A DNA stretch of 64,000 nt from Lycorma delicatula (lineage: Eukaryota; Arthropoda; Insecta; Hemiptera; Fulgoridae): NCBI RefSeq assembly GCF_047948215.1, contig NC_134455.1:168346575-168410574 (forward strand), read 5' to 3'. Below are positions 36,263 to 47,959 of the stretch, in pieces. The notes beneath the pieces are model-generated. The model was given only the letters and a program-made list of their open reading frames with translations, ran no database searches and was not told the DNA's origin. Both the position numbers and the translations under genes were made by a program. The first letter of the stretch is position 1; the number at the start of each line of letters is the position of its first letter.

Positions 36263-36331
36263 ATGGCGGAAAGCAAGGGCTCTTTGACCGCCAGATATGT
36301 CCAAAAACATGCTGGAAGGGCGAAAGAGAAG
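36263..36331 (+). CDS. Amph: Captured first coding exon of amphiphysin (partial, inside the transposon)
   Basis: Amphiphysin is an N-BAR and SH3 protein that binds and curves membranes; in insects it organises muscle T-tubules, and in vertebrates it also acts in endocytosis. This exon encodes 23 residues starting MAESKGSL and ending VQKHAGRAKEK, matching the N-terminal amphipathic helix (H0) that precedes the BAR domain. The insect family has the same 'VQKHAGRAKEK' string, while vertebrate proteins read closer to 'VQKRLNRAQEK'. The ATG has purines at -1 and -3 (AGGAGATGGCG). The exon ends AAG followed by GTAATT, a good donor in phase 0, where the conserved ILQ/VLQ segment would continue in the next exon. 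No further amphiphysin exon is visible in the window, and the exon lies wholly between the transposon's inverted repeats, so it is most likely a transduplicated copy, not the native gene. I saw no stop or frameshift in it. Confidence 0.78.
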
Positions 36332-36619
36332 GTAATTAATTATGAATTTTTTTCTGAGTACATAGAAATTTAAATTAGCACCACTTGACTTTAGTGGTTT
36401 TAAGCGGACATTTTATTAAGTTATTATCTAATCATACTAAAAAAATATTATCTGTATGAGATTTTATTATTTATTTGGTTAAACCGAATACGGGTTTTAA
36501 GCACAATGTGTTTAAGATGCCGTGCACCATATTCTTGAATGTGATAAAGTGTAGAATTAGATTACTATCCTGCTTCCAGCTATTCTATTTGATTTATTTT
36601 TCTTCGGTTCTGTTTACAG
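36332..36619 (+). other. Putative intron following the captured exon
   Basis: Sequence begins GTAATTAAT right after the amphiphysin exon and turns AT-rich. It ends with a pyrimidine-rich tract and TTTACAG at 36613-36619, a plausible acceptor, about 85 bp before the transposon's right end. The 3' part may equally be ordinary transposon subterminal sequence. In the frame reached from 36475 the DNA after the acceptor reads ENFNHGLEKAQKKLSEA and stops with a TGA formed by the last two transposon bases plus the first base of the target duplication. A phase-0 join from the amphiphysin exon would instead hit a stop after about 20 codons. I do not recognise this second peptide. Confidence 0.3.
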
Positions 36620-36714
36620 AAAACTTTAACCATGGCCTTGAAAAGGCCCAGAAAAAACTTTCTGAAGCATCACTCCCATTAATATTAGCTGGGAGCCGCC
36701 ACTGACAATAGTTA

Positions 36715-38335
36715 TATTTTTTTTAATTATTTCGACAATTGTTAAGAATAATAGTATAATTTTCCTTATTTAATTTATCCTCCCAGTAGGTCGTGGTAAC
36801 TTACTCCGTAGGTGCAGTAATTCTGTTTAATTTACGATCATTATTTATTGTAATACAACAAAAAAGATAGTTTGTGTTCAGGTTTAAAAACCAGTACCCA
36901 TATTTAATCGAATTACAGTTAGATCTGTATTATGTTTACATAAAATACGAACGGTAAGTAAATTTATATTTACTTATCATAAAATATTGTGTGTTTAATA
37001 GGTTAATATAGAATATGAGATATATACTCGTCACTATGTGATATGTGGCTAGAGAGCAATGTATTCTAATCATAATACAGAGGGTAGACGTACTTTGGAA
37101 CTGAAGTTTACATCGGTTTCCTTTCTCCCAATAAACCAAACTCTATAATAAGGGGGAGTTTAACGGTCTGTATGAATTGTTTATTAATCCTTGATTAAAG
37201 TGTGTTAGTTTTGAAATGTTTATCTTGCTTTTCACGGGTTACCGGGTATCACATTTGTTTAAGAATATTCTCATGTCGGCAATTTACCGTTTAATTTATA
37301 AATTTAACGGTAACATAGGTTTGAATTGTCGGTCAGTAGAAACCGATGCGTATTACATATAATACGAGGCATCCAGTAAAGTATTTATATTTTGCTGTGA
37401 TTAATCAGTCATTTCATTGAAAATATGTTTAAAGTTCTTTATACATTAAAACATTACGTAAACATCTTTTCAAATTATACATGTAGATATTGTATTACAA
37501 AAAAAAAATGTAGTGCTAATTCAGCGTTTAAAACCTACTGTACTTATTTAATTATAATTACGTTAATAATATAACATATACATTATTTTTTAATTGTGAT
37601 ATTTCTTCTAAGGTTTTTTCTTACCTGTTTTAGTCTAAAAAAAATATGATAAAAGATTTTAGCCGTAGCCTTTTTCGTTTATAATAAATTATCTTAATTG
37701 GTTTTAAAAGAAAATGTAAATAAAGTAGTTATCACAAAAATTATTATCAATTATTGGACGTATATTAAATTGTTTCATGATTCAGTTAATGAATTATCGT
37801 ATGCCAATCACTCTACGCCTCGTTTACTATCAAATTTCTTCCTTCAAATTAAATATACTTCTTATGAACTAGATTTAACTAATAATACTCTAATTAAAAA
37901 AAAAAGTCTATTCCGGTTATGGAACTAAGTGGTTTTTGATCAAACACAATTAAATATTCCATCTCTGAAGGTGTTATTGCAATCACTCTACTTCTATTAT
38001 CACATCCCTTTTTTGTTATTAATCTTTTATAAATATGAGAACTTCTTTAAGTGAAATAAGTATAGAAAAGAATAGAAAACACCAACTTTTATTGGAAAAT
38101 TATGTTTTGTTGTTGATATTAAATATTATGTAAATTTCGGATCTATTTATACATATGTATACATAATCATTATATCATACTTTAGAAAGAAATACCATTA
38201 CCTTGGGGAATTACGTTTGCAAACTCAGAAAAAAGGGAAAATCAGAGGAGGTAAAGGTATTTCTATATTTGTTGCCGGCTATTAATGAAATTGTTCTGTT
38301 TATTTTTGTTTTTCATGTTTATAGTAAAATTCTGA
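36715..38335. other. AT-rich region, no gene seen
   Basis: Downstream flank of the hAT-like element. No further amphiphysin exon is visible on either strand. Confidence 0.5.
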
Positions 38336-38339
38336 TGAA

Positions 38340-38709
38340 AATTTCATAATTTTTTTTTATAAAAATGTAGTGGTAAATATGGCTAGGCCTGCTATGTAAA
38401 TAAAAATTAAAAGTATTTTGACATTTCTCTTCTGTTTTTTATCGGTCAGATAATAATTTATTATTTTAATTCTTACTTTTTGTTCCATTATTTTTTCTTA
38501 GTAGACAATAATTTGTAAAAAGTAATTCATAATTTCATAATTTTTTTTTATAAAAATGTAGTGGTAAATATGGCTAGGCCTGCTATGTAAATAAAAATTA
38601 AAAGTATTTTGACATTTCTCTTCTGTTTTTTATCGGTCAGATAATAATTTATTATTTTAATTCTTACTTTTTGTTCCATTATTTTTTCTTAGTAGACAAT
38701 AATTTGTAA
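38340..38709. repeat. Perfect 179-bp direct duplication (period 191)
   Basis: 38340-38518 and 38531-38709 are identical at every base I compared, including a 9-T run, separated by 12 bases (AAAGTAATTCAT). The unit contains GGCTAGGCCTGCTATG and TCTTCTGTTTTTTATCGGTC. No coding function or transposon ends are seen. Identity implies a recent duplication, or an assembly artefact. Confidence 0.95.
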
Positions 38710-39759
38710 TTATAAATGTCTCCTTGTTATTACATAAAGCTCCGGATAATTTTGATCTGGATTTTTGCAATTTTTTTGTACTCGAAACGCTTTTACAGAT
38801 TCTGGGAATTCTCTCTAAATCTATAAAACATGAAATCCTACACACCCTTCGAATTTAAATTGTAATCTGAGAAGCCGGATTACAAAATTTGTTAACCATC
38901 ATGAAAAAAAGTTTCAGTGAGTTCTGGGAATTTTATTTCCTGGAACAAATAATGTAATTGCATTTAGTGAATAAAACGTAATCGTCGGTGCTAAATTTTC
39001 ACTTGAAAGTTTTATTTATCGATCTACCAGTTCAAAATTAACACCCCTGTGGCCAAGAATAACTCTTATAAATAAAAGTGTTGTGTATAAACAATGCGTA
39101 TCGGTATTTGGGTGTGTGCGTCTAAGACCGGGCTGTGGGTAGAACAATCACATTATAACAAAAAAATCGGGCTTTCAATCATTATTCTTAAAAATAATAA
39201 TTAATCTTTCACTCTGTTCATCAAAAATTTTATAATGGCATATATTGTTCTCTTGTTGATGAAATTTCTTTACAATATTATTCAACATTGAACATACTAT
39301 GTTCTCAATTTTTGCGCAGATAAATATTAATTCGGCAGCTCGACGGTCTGATAATTGTTAAAAGGTTTGACAAACTTTTTAACAAACGCGTCACAAAATA
39401 GCTGAGATGTGTTAAATGATTCATCTGATATTTTTATATTTATCAAGGTAAATGTCATTCACTCTTGAAAATACCTATTCTGAAAAAATCAGCCGTCACG
39501 TACATAGCTAATTCGGAGTTAGTGAGGAATAAAGTAGTTTCCTGTTGCCTTCATTTAATTCCACAAAGCCTACTAAATGCAAGTGATAGAACTAAAGTAA
39601 TACCTTCCATCTTTTCACCAGAAGAATATTTACTATACCAATTGTATGATCGACATCACTCAGAGGGAAATATCTCTCCACATTCACACGCTTTCCATGC
39701 GTTACAGCGGGAAGAAAGACGGTGATAGTAGTTTAATATAACAAATTATTATACGTTTG

Positions 39760-40170
39760 TGCTATGAAATAACGCATCATATACACTGCCTTTCCTTTAC
39801 TCCTACTGCGGAGGGAGTACATTGCACTCTGCAGAAACTGGGGTCCCATCAGGCGCATTCCTATTAAACCGGAAGGCACCGGCATCGAAAGGCCTTCAGT
39901 GGATTGACTGTAGGGGAATAGCGCCGGGAGAAAGACGAAATACCTTGCTATTCTTTCAAGGATAACCCAGGTACGAGTAATAATATTTTCTAATCGATCT
40001 GCAAAGGAACGCAATCCCTAATTTCATCCTAAAATAAAATCAATATATAACCGCCATTAAATAAATAAATACCCGCTCGATAATAAGAAAGACCCTGCGA
40101 CAAGGGACCTTTGTCCAGGCTCTTCGATTAATAGGAAGATACGTATCTCCCGATATCCTTGCGTTCCGTT
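39760..40170. other. GC-balanced island
   Basis: Includes CTACTGCGGAGGGAGTACAT, ACCGGAAGGCACCGGCATCG and CTGCGACAAGGGACCTTTGT. The minus strand is open for 93 codons over 39733-40014 without recognisable motifs. Function unknown. Confidence 0.25.
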
Positions 40171-40493
40171 CCTCAGTACAGGATAATTATTAATTTACAA
40201 TAATTGAATAATTAGGAACATATTATTTTTTTTCTCTTTTTAGTGTAATCAAGCTAAATCGATTGCAAAAGCTATTACTTTTCAATATTAGGTAGACATT
40301 AATTTTTTTTTAAATTTAACATTAAAAAATTAAGGTTTTACATTAAAAAAAAATCAATTTTTGTAATACATGGGAAAAAAACAATTTTTTTTAATAAAAT
40401 TGTAACTTTCTTGTTGAATTGTATACGTTCAGATATATTTTAACTCGTGCAAACACTTACAAAAATGTATTAAAAAATTACTTTTATTGATTA

Positions 40494-40524
40494 AACATGC
40501 TGAATTTTTGAAATTCAGCATGTT
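40494..40524. repeat. Perfect 14-bp hairpin
   Basis: AACATGCTGAATTT at 40494-40507 is mirrored at 40511-40524 around a 3-base loop (TTG). Confidence 0.9.
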
Positions 40525-41824
40525 AACCAGTTTCTGAAAAGAAAACGGTTAAATTGTTTTGATGGAATTATTACGCCAGGAAATTTTTGTTATGGAATAC
40601 TACATTTTTGCTTTTAGTTTCAGTATTTTTATGTTTTTTTAAAATATATATATATTTTTTTAATTTTGTAGCTCCTTTTATCTTTTGGATTCCATATAAT
40701 AAATATTCATACGAGGGAATTTAAAATTTTCAAAAATGTTGTATTTTTTACGGCATTTTTTATGATCGTACCTAAAATTATCGAAACGTAAATAATTTAT
40801 TAATTTCGATTGCTACAATTCTTTTTAAAAGTGTTAGAGCGTTTGGTATGTGTAGCTTACTTGATTGCGTTATAATTGCGACCTTTAAAAAATGAGCTTA
40901 TCTTGAAAAATGAGAGAAATATACTTTCCAGTTCTTCGGAACGTCGGATTTTTATACGGAAAGTCAGTAGTGTGAGTATATTTATCCATTTATGTAGTAG
41001 TTCTCTATCGACTTTGATAAATTATTTCTATAATTTTCTGTAGTAAAAACTCGCGTTACTGCATCAATCGATGTTCCACCGACTAATGTTTCTATAACGG
41101 CACCCGATAATGTAAAGTGCCTTAAACTGATAAAAATAATTGTTACTTTTTTAATAAATTATAACCTGAAATTTAATCAGTAGATTGTTAAAACGTATGA
41201 AAAAATGTAATATAATATACTACATATAGTAGTAATATTCTTAAATTGCGATATTTTATATAGTGAAATGCATTCCGTAATTAATTAACGTTTTTAAGGA
41301 AATTAATAAGTAAATATTTTTCAATAAATGCGTAAACATTTTTTTAAAAATTTAACCATAAAAACATACAAATTTTATAGAAACCAAAAGACGTTTTTGG
41401 AAAATTTACCCCTGAAATTCTGTAAAGTAATGGAGCGTTTACCATTTAGTATTTCTGAATTCAGCTTAGAATGGATTAACCTTTGCGTTGGGCACCTCCG
41501 AATAAACTAGTGATGAAAATTTTAATGCCAGTGCTTGGAATTCATAAACCGTAAATTTTAACTTTTAAAAGTTTTAATCCAGAAACGTTCCTAGTATATT
41601 ATCAATTTCGTATTCAAGAATTTTATGTTACACTTTTTTTTTTTTGTACTACGTTTATTGAGAAAGAGAGAAACTACAGGGTTTATTAAATGTTGAAACG
41701 TTTTTAAAAGTAACATGTACAGTACAGGCTGGTACTTCTTCTATGATTACATGTATACATTGTTTAATTGTAATTGTGTGTGCAGTGACTGTACATCCCC
41801 AAAAAAGGGGTGAAAATCGATATC

Positions 41825-42160
41825 AAAATGCGGCGCGCGGACCGGCTACACTACACTACACTGGATCCGATGTCATAATACGCCCCCCCCCCCCCCGAAG
41901 TTACTACCCTCGCTGAACACATCCCCTTACACTGCAAAAACATCTTCCCTTTCTTCTTAGTCTGAAGCCCTTATAATATATATAAGGCCAAGCCGGGCTG
42001 GCGTACAAAACACGGAGTTACACCCCCTGAGCGATAATACCACACCGTCTCTTCAGTACTAGTGCATTGGGTGCTGCTTCTGCTGCTGTTTTTCTTTACA
42101 TTCCAGGTCACTGCACTCCACTCGCCGCACATTGTCAAATGCATACTTTTCTTGCTTATA
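41825..42160. other. GC-rich block with C-run and TATA-like motif
   Basis: Starts with ATGCGGCGCGCGGACCGGCT and a short CTACA repeat, then about 15 consecutive C at 41883. TATAATATATATAAGG (about 41970) resembles a TATA box, and a GCTGCTTCTGCTGCTG run lies at about 42073. It could be an unannotated promoter/leader or a transposon fragment; no reading frame was recognised downstream. Confidence 0.2.
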
Positions 42161-42164
42161 CGAC

Positions 42165-42805
42165 TGAACCTTTTTAATATCGTTTCATCGTAGAATTAAT
42201 CTATCGACGCTGAAACTGATACCAAGAAGCAGTCTTGTTACTCGGTAATCTTATATACTCGTAATGTTCCGTTATAATTAATTTACAACCACTTTGATCA
42301 TAAAAAAAAAATTTCCAATTTTTTATTTAAATATTTTCTTTGTCGGTATTCGAATACTTGAAAAAAGTTGTCTGGTGGAATTTTCTGTTTTGTGTTAGTA
42401 GGAAATTACATTTTAAAAATAAACGAAATAAAGTACAAGTAAACCCCTCGTTCATCTATAAAAAGAAAATAAAATATTTATTTTGAAAGATGAAGGAGGA
42501 ATCAGTTTGATTCTGATGGTAAGGTTTTAAAGACCGAATGGATATATGAACTTCACGAATATTAAGTAAAATACGTAGATGTTTCGAAAACAATTTTGTA
42601 AAAGTAACAATATGTATCTGCGCATCTCGTAGAATAGTAATACGGTAACTGTATTACTTTTTAAGTAATTGAATATAATGAAATAACCATAAATTTAAGG
42701 AAATAACCCATTTTGTTTTTCAGTCATTTCGTTTGTTTTGTTAATTATTTTTTTGTGTATAAGATAAAAGGATTGATTCCATCTCACTAGTCGTAAACTT
42801 TCTTT
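42165..42805. other. AT-rich region, no gene seen
   Basis: Nothing recognised beyond a run of A at 42301. Confidence 0.5.
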
Positions 42806-42810
42806 TTTTT

Positions 42811-42957
42811 TAACCTCCGTGACTACCGTTAGTTATTGCTTCAGAGGATGAGATGAATGACAAATAGCGTGTGAAAATGCCATACCTGACCGGGATTCGA
42901 ACCCAGGACTACCGGATGAAAGGCCAAGACGCTACTACTCGCGCCACGAAAGCCGGC
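42811..42957 (-). mobile_element. tRNA-derived SINE, family A (copy 3, best preserved)
   Basis: The minus strand reads GGCGCGAGTAGTAGCGTC, CGGTAGTCCTGGGTTCGAAT and CCCGGTCAGGTATGGCATT. Its tail contains CATCCTCTGAAGCAATAACT, ending in ACGGTAGTCACGGAGG. That tail is shared with the family-B SINEs in this window although the tRNA-like heads differ. Confidence 0.82.
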
Positions 42958-43434
42958 AGTCTTTGTTAAACCTAGCGAATTATTATTTTTTTAACATTAT
43001 ACTGTATAATACTGTTTTAACTTTTTTCTATGGTTATTTTCTTGTGTCATCTTCTTTTATCATGTTCGGAATAATATTCTGGTCATTACCCTTTGATGCC
43101 AGATTATTTTTATTTATCTTAAGTTAAATTATTTTTGTACAATTTTTTACTACTGCCACATCTGACGAATCGGTGTACTTTTGTCATTTCGTAAGGATTC
43201 TTTTCATCTTAGTTTTTTATCTTTTTTAATTTTTTTAATAGAGAATTACGAATTTTTTTGTAGAAACATTATTATGAATTTTTTTTAAATATTTTTATTT
43301 TCAAACTTTTCCTAATTTGCATTCATTACATTGTATAGTTGCCATCTAACATTTTAATTATTTAAATTCCATTGCACGAGAGTTTTCTTTCGTTTTGTTA
43401 AAGCCGACGTAATATATACATTCCGTCCGTCCGT

Positions 43435-43477
43435 CTTTAATAATTAACACCTTCGTATAAGGTGTTAATTATTAAAG
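43435..43477. repeat. Perfect 19-bp hairpin
   Basis: CTTTAATAATTAACACCTT at 43435-43453 is exactly mirrored at 43459-43477 around CGTAT. A short (CCGT)n-like run precedes it. Confidence 0.93.
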
Positions 43478-44783
43478 AATTTTTAATATCGATGTGTTTT
43501 TCGTAATTACAGACTCATCATTTTCGTTCTCGTAGTAAGTTTCGAGAACAATCCATGAAGATATTTTTGACTGTTACACTTGATCTCAGCTTTGTTCTCT
43601 GTGTTATCAGTGTTAATACGAGTATATGATTACACTGTTAAACTTATAGTTTCTTTCTTTGTTTATGTCTTCTCACTATAAACGTAAGGTTTATGCTTTT
43701 ATTTTAATAAAACAATATTATCAAGTTTATTATATAAATATGTCTTAATGTTGATTAAGAAAGAAAAAAATTGAAAAGTTGGACACATTTCTATTAATTA
43801 AAAACAAATGAAAGTCCTTTCTGTAGGTTCTGCATTTGTTGTCATTTATTTTTTTATGTTAAGCGATTAAAATGATCGGCATAGTAGTATGTAAAATAGA
43901 GAATGTATGTATTCCTGATAAAATTACTATACTCCAGAGTTACAAAAAGTTTTACCTTGATGTAAAAACTTTTATGTCGCATTTTAACGTTCTATTTTAG
44001 TGAGTAATAGAAACTTTTTTTTATCAAACCAGTCTTTTTTTGCTCATTCAATCGCATCAACTACATGGATAAATCACTTTGAATTTTCGGTTATTGCATA
44101 AGCTACTTTGTGAGTGTTTGTGTGTTATATCAATATGTACGGTTCTGTTCCTATGTTTTTTTTTGTAAGTTATCTACTTTATATTGTTCGTAATTTTGAA
44201 AATTAATATATTAAAATTTTCTTTGAAAGAAACGTCTCTTCGCTTTTAAATTTTATTACATTATACAGCAGTATACAATTTCTTAATGTTCAATTTGCCT
44301 TTAGTTTCATGGTGCTCGTTACATAATATACCACCAAAAAAATTTCTTAAAAGGTCACACTTACACTTGCCTTCCTCTTTGATGCACCTACACCTTTAAC
44401 CCTTTCAACGGTAGGATTTACTTTCACTACCGGTGTAACTAAAACCTGCTATTGTTATTTCACCGAATGATACTTATTTTTGTAATCGTTTACGAATCTT
44501 TTTACACTCGTGATCTGTGATTCATGGTTGATTAACTACGTCGTAATTTTTCCATCCTTGGTTTTATCTTGCTTATTTTTGGGTAATCGAATTTTTTTTC
44601 TGGTTTAACAATTGGGAAGCCAGCCCTCATATTTGAGCGAATATGCAGTTAACAATTGTAGGGTGAGCCTTTTTTGTAAATGAATTTCCATCTAGAGGAA
44701 GACTTATTTGTTTTCAACATATTTTACTCGTTTAATGTTTTTGATAAAAAGCAAAGTAGGTTCCGTAGGACGTGGTTTTGTTA

Positions 44784-44855
44784 CGTGTGAAAATGTCATA
44801 CTTGACCGGGATTCGGACCCGAGACGCTACCACTGGCGCCAAGCAGACCGGCATG
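44784..44855 (-). mobile_element. tRNA-derived SINE, family A (copy 4, internally deleted)
   Basis: The minus strand retains GGCGCCAGTGGTAGCGTCTC joined directly to GGGTCCGAATCCCGGTCAAG, so the anticodon-arm segment has been deleted. A short tail (ATGACATTTTCACACG) follows. Confidence 0.75.
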
Positions 44856-44859
44856 GTTT

Positions 44860-47800
44860 TTCTTATGTGGACTAAACTGATATACGTACTAATTCGTAAA
44901 AATCATCACTTCAGCGACGTTGTCAATTAACCAACGAGCTTGTACTGTTAATAATTTTTCTTTCAGCAATGTCAGTCATAGATAAAATTAATCTGATAAA
45001 TTGTTACGATATATTTAGTTCATCTGATTTTCACTCAAACGCATTTATCGTACGGCTTTATGCTAGATCACTGGACTAAATTCTTGTTTTTATGCTTCAC
45101 AAAAGAATTAGATCATCACCAACATTTTTGTGAATCTAATGTATTAGCGAATCACATGTATGCCACATTATCGAGTAAGTATATTACATGCTACATTTAC
45201 AACTTTTTCTATAAAAAAATTGTACAATTCTGGAGTAACAAAAGAATAGCAAACGAAATATATAATTCTTGATTTTTTCTTATATTTCTGATTAATTTAT
45301 GTCTTAATTAAATTGTACAGAATTAAAAAAAATATATAAATATTGTGTTTAGAGTAGTAAAACAATAAAAATTTATGTTTATTTTTTAAAAATGAAAAGC
45401 GCAACATTTTGAAAGAAGTTGGTTTGGAATGTAAATTTGTCTCCAGTCATCTCACCTTATTAAAAGTTGTACAAGTACATCTAAACACTTAGCTAACAGT
45501 ATTCTTTAAGGATTGTTGCGGTTCGTTTGTAGCAAAGAGTGTTTGCGTTTTAAGTTGCTTTATTATTTAAATAAAAGTTATAATCTACTTTATACGAATT
45601 GCTCAATAAATAGATTGTCCTCTGACCTAAAAACTTAAACTTTACTTGCGAGATTTTCTTACGTTACTTTCAAAACTTATTAATATAATTCATTCAGTTT
45701 AAAATTATAAAATAAAAGTTGTAAAAACTTTGTAAATTAACATTTACGAGTGTTTTGTCTAGATCAAGAGCATAGACAGCATATACTGCTGTGCAAGAAA
45801 GTCAAGTCTACTTACAGTGAAATCTTTGTGATATACGTGTACCGTCAACCCACTAAGTTTAATGTCGAATAAAAAAACATATTTTTAAAAGTAAGCATTC
45901 GGATTAAACGTAATTATTTATTCAAAACAATATTTTATTATAGGTTCAGTTTTTAATATTTTGGTGGATTATTAAATTTACTTGTCGTCTTAAGTTATTG
46001 TCTTGTCGTTATTAAGTTTACTTATCATTTTCTTAAGCTAGATCACGGTAAAATGCAGAAATTAAATTCCTGCTCCGGACCCGTGTTCGTGCAAGATAAT
46101 CTCAAATTTTGAGTATCGTGACTGAATTGGGATTCTTTGCCTTACAGAAGGCGATTGTTTGTTTGGGAAGAAACAAAAACGTTACATTGTAGAATATACA
46201 GCAGCAGGATGTCAGATAAATTTTAGTCGGTAAACCGGTCGAATCCAGAGAATCAAATTGTCTTGGAGAGTCGAAATCGGCAGTACGGTCTACGGTAAAA
46301 GGAAGAAGAAGAATATTACCTATTTTAAATGTTACTTTGGACTTATTAAATTAGTTTAGCGCATTTATGTACCGATAAATTAGATATTCCTCATTTTAAG
46401 TACAATTTCACTTAATTCAGCTCCAATAATGTCGCGAATAGCCGAATTGAAAATCAATAGGTAACGATGAAAAGATTTATTTAAAAAGAGTTAAGAAGTG
46501 AACGTCCAGTTTTCCTTCCTTTTGGTTTAAATGCACCCTTATTTAGCAGTACCACGCAAAAAAGGAAATGGTTATAAAAAAAAAACTGGGATAAATTAAT
46601 TTTATTGTGTTAGATTATTTCTCTTGATGTTTCTTTTGATTATAAACCGTTAATGTAAAATTAAGATACAAAAAGCACTAGTAGCTTTTTCTGAGAATAT
46701 TAATGTTCAATGCGCAGAAATCTTTGTGATCAGCCGAATGTATTTGTAATCTTTAAAGCTTAATATTTCCTATGTTTTTTTCTTAATGAGATCGCCACAT
46801 AAGTTTGAAGCTTGTGTGTGGGATATGGGAATGGAATTTTGTAGTTTATCAAGAATGCCACACCTGACCGGGATTCAAATCCGGGACCTTTCGGGTTCGG
46901 TGGTTTAATGAATTATAACAGTGTATTCGGTAAGACGGTAACAAGAAACCATTTAACTAGAGAAATATTTTAAGTTACAGGAAAATATTAACAAAAATAT
47001 TTGACCCCCATTAAATAATAATAATTTTTACACCGTTTGCGTTTATTTAATTTATTGTTTATTACCGTATTAAAATTATTTGGTTTAATAGATTACCGCC
47101 CGTAAACAAAAAATTCTTTTTAGCAGTTTGTTGCCAATTCATACACACTAGCAGTTATTTATCTACGCGTTATTTAGCATAAAGCTTTATGATAAATAAT
47201 TGTAAATCGGTAATTAAAGAGGTTAAACAATTTATACTGAATTAGGTAATTAATTTTACCAAATGCCGTACGATTGTAATGATTAAATGATATTTTTTTG
47301 CTTCTCCATTTTTTAATCGAATAATTGGAGATTATTTATTAAAAAACTTTCTATTTTTGGAAATTATAATGGTTTAAACACGTAATATTATTGACAAATT
47401 TTTTTATCGGTAACTCGTATTAATTAAATAAGACTTTTAAAACCTCGTAATAAATCTGTTGAAAAGCTGTTGCTTATCGTACTTCATGTTTACGAATATA
47501 TTTTGATTTTTCAGTGGCGTTTTTGTCTTAAGCAGGCTCGTGTACGTAATAATTTACTAAGACTTGAAGTCGTTGATGTGAAAATTACTGTTATTATGGC
47601 TGCTTGCTTGTTTATGTTATCGTAATAGTATTAGTAAATTGCTATTACTGAATCTTATTTCTTGTATCTCATTATTTCTATTTTAACTGAAAATTTATTA
47701 ATTTTTTTTCGATTAAATATTTTGAAACGTACTTAGTCGTCTGATTTATCATTTATTTTATTTATAACTGAATTTTATTAAAGCAAACTTTCTGCGGTTG

Positions 47801-47955
47801 TTAAATAATAATCGCGTTAGGTTTTCAGCCTGCCTGTAAGTTATATTAATGTATAAATTAATTAAAGCTATGTTGACTGTAAACACATTTTAGTTAGGTT
47901 CCCGTAATTCGTGCTTTGTTGTTTTGTCGGGGTAATTTGTTGTTGGTATTATTTT
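44860..47955. other. AT-rich region apart from one SINE
   Basis: No coding signal. A slightly GC-richer patch at 46060-46310 has no recognisable content. Confidence 0.5.
46815..46903 (-). mobile_element. tRNA-derived SINE, family A (copy 5, 5' truncated)
   Basis: The minus strand keeps GGTCCCGGATTTGAATCCCG (B box) and GGTCAGGTGTGGCATTCTTG, then a tail TACAAAATTCCATTCCCATA like that of copy 1. The A-box half of the head is missing. Confidence 0.75.
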
Positions 47956-47959
47956 TCTT

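Larger units (their letters stand above)
35818..36704. mobile_element. Non-autonomous hAT-like DNA transposon carrying an amphiphysin promoter and first exon
   Basis: The left end reads CAGTGGCGGCTC and the right end is its exact reverse complement, GAGCCGCCACTG, giving 12-bp perfect terminal inverted repeats. The element is flanked by an exact 8-bp direct repeat, ACAATAGT, at 35810-35817 and 36705-36712. Ends starting CAGTG with 8-bp target duplications are characteristic of hAT transposons, although this target site does not fit the usual hAT preference nTnnnnAn. No transposase is present, so it would depend on a related autonomous element. The inside is unusual: a GC-rich stretch (about 36005-36235) and a coding exon clearly related to amphiphysin (36263-36331) with a splice donor, then AT-rich intron-like sequence. 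The intact ends and identical target duplication suggest a fairly recent insertion. Boundaries are seen directly; the hAT assignment is inferred from the ends. Confidence 0.85.

Noticed and set aside
41968..41985. TATA box of a new gene
   Set aside because: TATA-like strings are everywhere in this AT-rich window and no coding sequence follows; kept only as a low-confidence note.
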